Assembly (NCBI GenBank): GCA_029262855.1 | Contig: JAJCYP010000087.1 | Coordinates: 1 to 35,881, forward strand | DNA length: 35,881 nucleotides | Direction: 5' to 3' | Source: Bacteroidota bacterium | GTDB lineage: Bacteria > Bacteroidota > Rhodothermia > Rhodothermales > UBA10348 | Part shown: positions 31,802 through 35,881 of the stretch, piece by piece | How the letters are laid out: the number at the start of each line of letters is the position of its first letter | Numbering within the stretch: the first letter of the stretch is position 1 | The notes under the pieces: generated by a model | The model's database searches: none | What the model saw: the letters and a program-made list of their open reading frames with translations, nothing else | Told to the model about the DNA's origin: nothing | Made by a program: the position numbers and the translations under genes

Positions 31802-32902
31802 ATGCCATCAAACCGCCACACCCCGCGATCCGTTCTGGTCACCGGCGGCGCCGGATTCATCGGGAGCAACTACCTCCTGGCCGCCGTCCCCACGCAAACT
31901 GCCGTCCGGTTCGTGAATCTGGATGCACTGACGTACGCGGGCCAGCGTGAGAACCTCATGTCCCTCGAGGACCTGCCCAATTACGCGTTCCAACAGGGAG
32001 ACATCGCCGATCGCGGCCTTGTTGAGCGGCTGTTTGAGTCGCACAACTTCGACACCGTCATCCACTTTGCGGCGGAGAGCCACGTGGACCGGTCCATTCT
32101 GGATCCCCTCGCCTTCGTCCGCACAAATGTCCTGGGAACGGCCACGCTGCTGGAGGTAGCGCGGCAGCGCTGGAAAAGCCGGGGCGATGTCCGGTTCCAT
32201 CATGTCTCTACAGACGAGGTGTTTGGCGCTCTCGGCCCGGAGGGGTTCTTCACCGAGGACACTCCCTACGCCCCCCGCTCGCCCTACTCAGCTTCGAAGG
32301 CTGGCGCCGACCACCTTGTCAGGGCGTACCACGAGACCTACGGGATGCCGGCAGTCATCAGTAACGCGTCCAACAACTACGGGCCCCTCCAGTATCCGGA
32401 AAAGCTCATTCCGCTGGTCATTCAGAACGCGGTGAGCCAGGATCCCGTACCAGTTTATGGAATGGGCGAGAACGTTCGGGATTGGCTCCATGTCCTCGAT
32501 CACTGTGAGGCCATCGACAGGATTCTTAGAAGCGCTCCGGATGGGACCACCTACCTCGTCGGCGGCGGCGAGGAGCGTTCCAACATGGACATTGTCCACC
32601 TGCTCCTGGACCTGGTAGACGAGGCCCTGTCGCGCGAGGCCGGAAGCTCACGCCGGTTGGTGCGATTTGTGACGGACCGCCCCGGCCACGATTTCCGCTA
32701 TGCGCTGGATGGAAGCCGACTAGCGGCGGACCTCGACTGGCGGCCCTCCCGCTCTCTGGAACAGGGTCTTCGCGAGACGGTGGCCTGGTATCTTGCGAAT
32801 CCCGAGTGGCTGGAGCAGACGAGGAGCAGGACCTACGACGAGTACTACACCACCCAGTACCGGGATCGCATCGACGCCGGTAACCCGATCCAAGCTAGAT
32901 GA
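31802..32902 (+). CDS. rfbB: dTDP-glucose 4,6-dehydratase
   Basis: The 366-residue protein has the extended SDR NAD site VLVTGGAGFIGSNYL, the catalytic FHHVSTDEVFG and YSASKAGADHLVRAY (Tyr-x3-Lys). The substrate segment ASNNYGPLQYPEKLIP is typical of RmlB. It converts dTDP-glucose to dTDP-4-keto-6-deoxyglucose. It begins a four-gene operon with ATGA overlaps. A T-rich TTTTTTG at 31762-31768 and TACAAT just before the ATG may be promoter elements. Confidence 0.95.
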   Translation: MPSNRHTPRSVLVTGGAGFIGSNYLLAAVPTQTAVRFVNLDALTYAGQRENLMSLEDLPNYAFQQGDIADRGLVERLFESHNFDTVIHFAAESHVDRSILDPLAFVRTNVLGTATLLEVARQRWKSRGDVRFHHVSTDEVFGALGPEGFFTEDTPYAPRSPYSASKAGADHLVRAYHETYGMPAVISNASNNYGPLQYPEKLIPLVIQNAVSQDPVPVYGMGENVRDWLHVLDHCEAIDRILRSAPDGTTYLVGGGEERSNMDIVHLLLDLVDEALSREAGSSRRLVRFVTDRPGHDFRYALDGSRLAADLDWRPSRSLEQGLRETVAWYLANPEWLEQTRSRTYDEYYTTQYRDRIDAGNPIQAR

Positions 32903-33648
32903 AGGGCGTTGTCCTCGCTGGCGGAACTGGCAGCCGGCTCTTTCCACTGACCAAGGTGACCAACAAGCACCTCCTTCCGGTGGGACGCTATCCGATGATT
33001 TACCATCCGCTGATGCGTTTGCGTCGGGCGGGGATCACCCAGATCGCGGTGGTCACAAGCCCCGAGCACATGGGCGACGTGGTGAACCTTCTGGGGAGCG
33101 GAAGAGATCTTGGCGTGGACCTGACGTTCCGGGTTCAGGACGAGCCGGGCGGGATCGCACAGGCCATGGCGCTCTGCGAGAACTTTGTCGGCGGAGATCC
33201 GGTGGTGGTGTTTCTCGGTGACAACGTCCTGGAGGAGGACATCAGCCGGGACGTCAGGGCGTTCGAGGAGCAGCTGTCCAGGGGTGGGTCAGCTGCCAGG
33301 GTGTTGCTGAAGGAGGTCCACGACCCGGAGCGTTACGGTGTGCCCCGCATCGAAGGAGACCGAATTGCCGAGGTGATCGAGAAGCCAACCAATCCCCCGA
33401 GCAACTACTCGGTGACCGGGATCTACATGTACGATGCGGCTGTGTTCGACGTTGTGCGGGGACTGCACCCAAGCCGTCGGGGAGAGTACGAGGTCACTGA
33501 CGTGACCAACTGGTATGCCTCGAGAGACCTGCTGTCGTTTGGAGTCCTGGAGGGCTGGTGGGGCGACGCCGGAACGCTCGAAGGCTGGCACGAGGCCAAC
33601 ACCCTCGCCGAACACCTCGCCTATGACGAACTGGAGAGCGGCGCATGA
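32899..33648 (+). CDS. rmlA: Glucose-1-phosphate thymidylyltransferase-like enzyme (short form)
   Basis: The 249-residue nucleotidyltransferase has MKGVVLAGGTGSRLFPLTKV and NKHLLPVGRYPMIYHPL, the RmlA nucleotide-binding start. The metal-binding VVFLGDN follows, then AEVIEKPTNPPSNYSVTGIYMYD. It would make dTDP-glucose from dTTP and glucose-1-phosphate. It is shorter than the 290-residue E. coli type because the C-terminal regulatory part is absent, as in many bacterial and archaeal short forms. The ATG overlaps the rfbB stop. Confidence 0.92.
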   Translation: MKGVVLAGGTGSRLFPLTKVTNKHLLPVGRYPMIYHPLMRLRRAGITQIAVVTSPEHMGDVVNLLGSGRDLGVDLTFRVQDEPGGIAQAMALCENFVGGDPVVVFLGDNVLEEDISRDVRAFEEQLSRGGSAARVLLKEVHDPERYGVPRIEGDRIAEVIEKPTNPPSNYSVTGIYMYDAAVFDVVRGLHPSRRGEYEVTDVTNWYASRDLLSFGVLEGWWGDAGTLEGWHEANTLAEHLAYDELESGA

Positions 33649-34118
33649 ACTGGAAAGACGGCATCATCGGCGATTGCCCGGTGAGCCCGCTTCGGCGCTT
33701 CTCGGACGATCGGGGCTGGCTCTCCGAGCTGTTCCGTACGGATGAAGCGCCTGACGGCCATGATCCCGCCATGGCGTACATCTCGGAAACACTGCCGGGC
33801 GTTGCCCGCGGACCCCACGCCCACACGCACCAGACCGATTTGTTTGCCTTCTTCGACGGGCGATTCCGGGTGTACCTGTGGGATGACCGACCGGGCTCGG
33901 CAACAAACGGAGTGAGGCAGGTCTTCGAGGCTGGACGCGATAACCCGATGACCGTCAGGGTCCCCCCCGGTGTGGTTCACGCCTACCAGTGTCTGAGCGA
34001 CACGCCGGCGCTGATCCTGAACCTGCCCGACCGACTGTACGCCGGGCCTCAGCGCGCCGAGCCCATCGACGAGATTCGCCACGAGGACCGCCCGGACTCT
34101 CCCTACCGCCTCGATTGA
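33645..34118 (+). CDS. Cupin, RmlC/FdtA-like dTDP-sugar epimerase or isomerase
   Basis: The 157-residue single-domain cupin has PLRRFSDDRGWLSELFR, SETLPGVARGPHAHTHQTD and VPPGVVHAYQCLSDTPALILN, matching the RmlC/QdtA/FdtA family. Members epimerise or isomerise dTDP-4-keto-6-deoxyglucose, the product of the first operon gene. It overlaps the rmlA-like stop by four bases. No rmlD reductase is in the window, so the final sugar need not be rhamnose. Confidence 0.82.
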   Translation: MNWKDGIIGDCPVSPLRRFSDDRGWLSELFRTDEAPDGHDPAMAYISETLPGVARGPHAHTHQTDLFAFFDGRFRVYLWDDRPGSATNGVRQVFEAGRDNPMTVRVPPGVVHAYQCLSDTPALILNLPDRLYAGPQRAEPIDEIRHEDRPDSPYRLD

Positions 34119-34799
34119 GTGTCCGTTCTACTGTTCGACATTGACGGAACGCTTCTATTGGCTCCTGGCCTGGGTCGACTCCATTTCGAGACAGCACTTA
34201 CCACCCTGTGCGGGCGCCATGTAAGTGCCGAGGGCGTGATATTTTCGGGCCGTACGGACAGGTCGCTGGCCCGGGAAATGCTTCTGAGAGCGGGATACAC
34301 GTCCGGCATTGAGCACGCAATTTCAGAGGTGCTTGATGCCTACGCCACGCTGTTGGAAGACGAAATAGACCCCGCCGAAGTCCGCGTGCTTCCCGGAGTT
34401 CGGGAATTACTGGAGGCACTGAGCCAGAAAACGCACCTCCACCTCGGAGTGCTGACCGGCAATCTTCAGCGGACGGGGCACGCAAAGCTGGCCGCCGCCT
34501 CGCTCGACCTGTTTTTCGGGTTCGGTGCCTACGGCTGCGACCACGAGGACCGAAACCAACTCCCGGCGTTCGCGCGTGATCGGGCCCAGGCGGTCCTCGG
34601 AAAGCCGGTGCCGCTCTCGACGTTGATTATCGTCGGTGACACCGAGCATGACATAGCCTGTGGCCGGGCGGTCGGGGCGCGAACGGTTGCTGTCTGCACG
34701 GGTCTCGTGGATCGCAATTCGCTTCGGAATGCTGAGCCCGACCTCCTCCTGGACGACTTTCGCCAGCCAGAGGCCCTCTGGGCATTTCTTGACGACTGA
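34119..34799 (+). CDS. HAD-family phosphatase (phosphoglycolate phosphatase-like)
   Basis: The GTG start directly follows the cupin stop, giving 226 residues. Motif I is LLFDIDGTLLLAPG, motif II is LGVLTGNLQRTG, and motif IV is LIIVGDTEHDIACGRAVGA, all intact. The helical cap fits the phosphoglycolate phosphatase/beta-phosphoglucomutase subgroup. Placement at the end of the dTDP-sugar operon suggests a sugar-phosphate or general housekeeping substrate. Confidence 0.9.
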   Translation: MSVLLFDIDGTLLLAPGLGRLHFETALTTLCGRHVSAEGVIFSGRTDRSLAREMLLRAGYTSGIEHAISEVLDAYATLLEDEIDPAEVRVLPGVRELLEALSQKTHLHLGVLTGNLQRTGHAKLAAASLDLFFGFGAYGCDHEDRNQLPAFARDRAQAVLGKPVPLSTLIIVGDTEHDIACGRAVGARTVAVCTGLVDRNSLRNAEPDLLLDDFRQPEALWAFLDD

Positions 34800-34835
34800 G
34801 TCCGCCTGGAGTCGAACCTCCTCCCATCGCCCTCC

Positions 34836-34844
34836 TATATTCGG
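34836..34844 (+). promoter_or_regulatory. Possible -7 box (TATATTCGG) of the M14 peptidase gene
   Basis: TATATTCGG lies 28 bases before the ATG at 34872 and resembles TAnnTTTG. It parallels the boxes upstream of alaS and the M24 peptidase gene. This is a pattern match only. Confidence 0.35.
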
Positions 34845-34871
34845 CCAGTCACCGACCCAAACCGAACCCCT

Positions 34872-35881
34872 ATGCGTGCTTTATTCCTGGCTCTGACCCT
34901 TCTTGTCGTCGCTCCCGTCCACGCGCAGGATGTCACGCCGCCAGCCGACGTGCTCGGATTCAACATTGGGGATGACTACCAACTGGCTACCTACGATCAG
35001 CTGTACGACTACTGGCAGACCCTGGCCTCGGAGTCGGACCGGATGACGGTCGAGGACATCGGACTGACCGAGGAGGGACGACCACAGATCATGGCCGTGA
35101 TCACCTCTCCCGGAAATCGGGCAAACCTGGAGGGCTATCGCGATATCGCCAGGCAATTGGCCCTCGCCGAAGGCCTGACGGACGGCGTGGCCCTCGCCAT
35201 GGCCGAGGCCGGAAAGGCCATCGTCTGGATCGACGGCGGACTCCACGCCACGGAGGTTCTGGGTGCCCAGCAGCTGATGGAGACGGTCTACCAACTGGTC
35301 AGCATGGATGACCCCGAGACCCTTCGCTTCCTGGACGATGTGATTGTGCTGGCCGTGCACGCCAATCCCGACGGCATGGAGCTCGTGTCAAACTGGTACA
35401 TGCGCGAAGACAACCCCGAGGACCGCAGGTCTGGCGGCATTCCGGTTCTGTACCAGAAGTACGTAGGGCATGACAACAATCGGGACTTCTACATGTCCAC
35501 GCAGTCCGAATCGGTCAACATGAACCGCATTCTGTACCGCGAGTGGTTCCCCCAGATTGTCTACAACCACCACCAGACGGGGCCGGCCGGGACAGTGATG
35601 TTCGCGCCCCCCTTCCGGGATCCCTTCAACTACAACTACCACCCGCTCGTCCCACTGAGCATTGAAGCCGTGGGGACCGCGATGCACAGCCGGTTTGTGC
35701 GTGAGGGCAAAGGTGGGACCACGATGCGGTCCGGGGCGAGCTACAGCACGTGGTGGAACGGCGGGCTGCGCACCACCCCTTACTTCCATAACCAGATCGG
35801 CCTGCTGACGGAGACGATTGGAAATCCGACGCCCATCGACATCCCACTGATTCTCGAACGCCAGCTCCCCAAGAACGACAT
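34872..35881 (+). CDS. Secreted M14-family zinc carboxypeptidase (partial)
   Basis: The 336 visible codons run off the right edge. Residues 1-19 are a signal peptide (MRALFLALTLLVVAPVHAQ). The carboxypeptidase domain shows the zinc pair in WIDGGLHATEVLGAQQL (HxxE) and the substrate-side VLAVHANPDGMELV. YVGHDNNRDFY and NHHQTGPAGTVMFAPPF follow, and the last contains further His residues. This resembles the large M14 peptidases common in Bacteroidota and Gemmatimonadota. It would digest peptides in the periplasm or outside the cell. Confidence 0.93.
   Translation, partial: MRALFLALTLLVVAPVHAQDVTPPADVLGFNIGDDYQLATYDQLYDYWQTLASESDRMTVEDIGLTEEGRPQIMAVITSPGNRANLEGYRDIARQLALAEGLTDGVALAMAEAGKAIVWIDGGLHATEVLGAQQLMETVYQLVSMDDPETLRFLDDVIVLAVHANPDGMELVSNWYMREDNPEDRRSGGIPVLYQKYVGHDNNRDFYMSTQSESVNMNRILYREWFPQIVYNHHQTGPAGTVMFAPPFRDPFNYNYHPLVPLSIEAVGTAMHSRFVREGKGGTTMRSGASYSTWWNGGLRTTPYFHNQIGLLTETIGNPTPIDIPLILERQLPKND

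Overview
The window is a GC-rich bacterial chromosome segment. The best guess at its source is a Bacteroidota/Rhodothermota-type Gram-negative; Gemmatimonadota or a similar lineage is not excluded. The clues are a bacteroidete-like geranylgeranylglyceryl phosphate synthase, a YtxJ (bacillithiol-associated) domain, many secreted or cytoplasmic peptidases, a DUF4097 surface protein and TATATTCG-like -7 promoter boxes. No taxonomy search could be run.

Layout. (1) 1-850: the start of a secreted protein running off the left edge, a tRNA-Ser(CGA), and a repeat-rich spacer that carries a copy of the tRNA 3' end. (2) 851-8339: six genes on the minus strand that look like one operon. In transcription order they encode a small beta-propeller ending in three cysteines, a flavin L-amino-acid oxidase, a VioB-type ferritin-like imine coupling protein, a LodA/GoxA-type quinoprotein oxidase, its LodB-type maturation flavoprotein, and a pyruvate-type aldolase. 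(3) 8340-9036: a scar region with six 22-bp tandem repeats, a decayed 3' end of a divergent alaS, and a decayed tyrosine recombinase. (4) 9037-13247: a two-gene unit in which a 977-residue protein starts with a borosin-type peptide N-methyltransferase and is translationally coupled to an unusual cytochrome P450. (5) 13784-17471: GGGP synthase and intact alaS. (6) 17747-31707: mostly housekeeping genes (DUF4097 protein, DUF255 thioredoxin-fold protein, M24 peptidase, histidine kinase, DUF819 membrane protein, oligoendopeptidase F, a YtxJ-TlpA fusion, M16 peptidase, DNA polymerase I). (7) 31802-34799: a tightly overlapping dTDP-sugar operon (rfbB, rmlA-like, rmlC-like, HAD phosphatase). (8) 34872-end: a secreted M14 carboxypeptidase, cut by the right edge.

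How it fits together. The block from about 0.8 to 13.7 kb behaves like an accessory island. It lies between a tRNA-Ser and GGGP synthase/alaS, is bracketed by a near-identical 24-bp direct repeat, and contains the recombinase and alaS relics. It holds two natural-product-like systems: an amino-acid oxidation operon that pairs two H2O2-producing oxidases with an imine coupler and an aldolase, and a membrane-tethered borosin-like methyltransferase with a P450. These two are the strongest candidates for something new. The functional proposals rest on motif reading, not on database searches.
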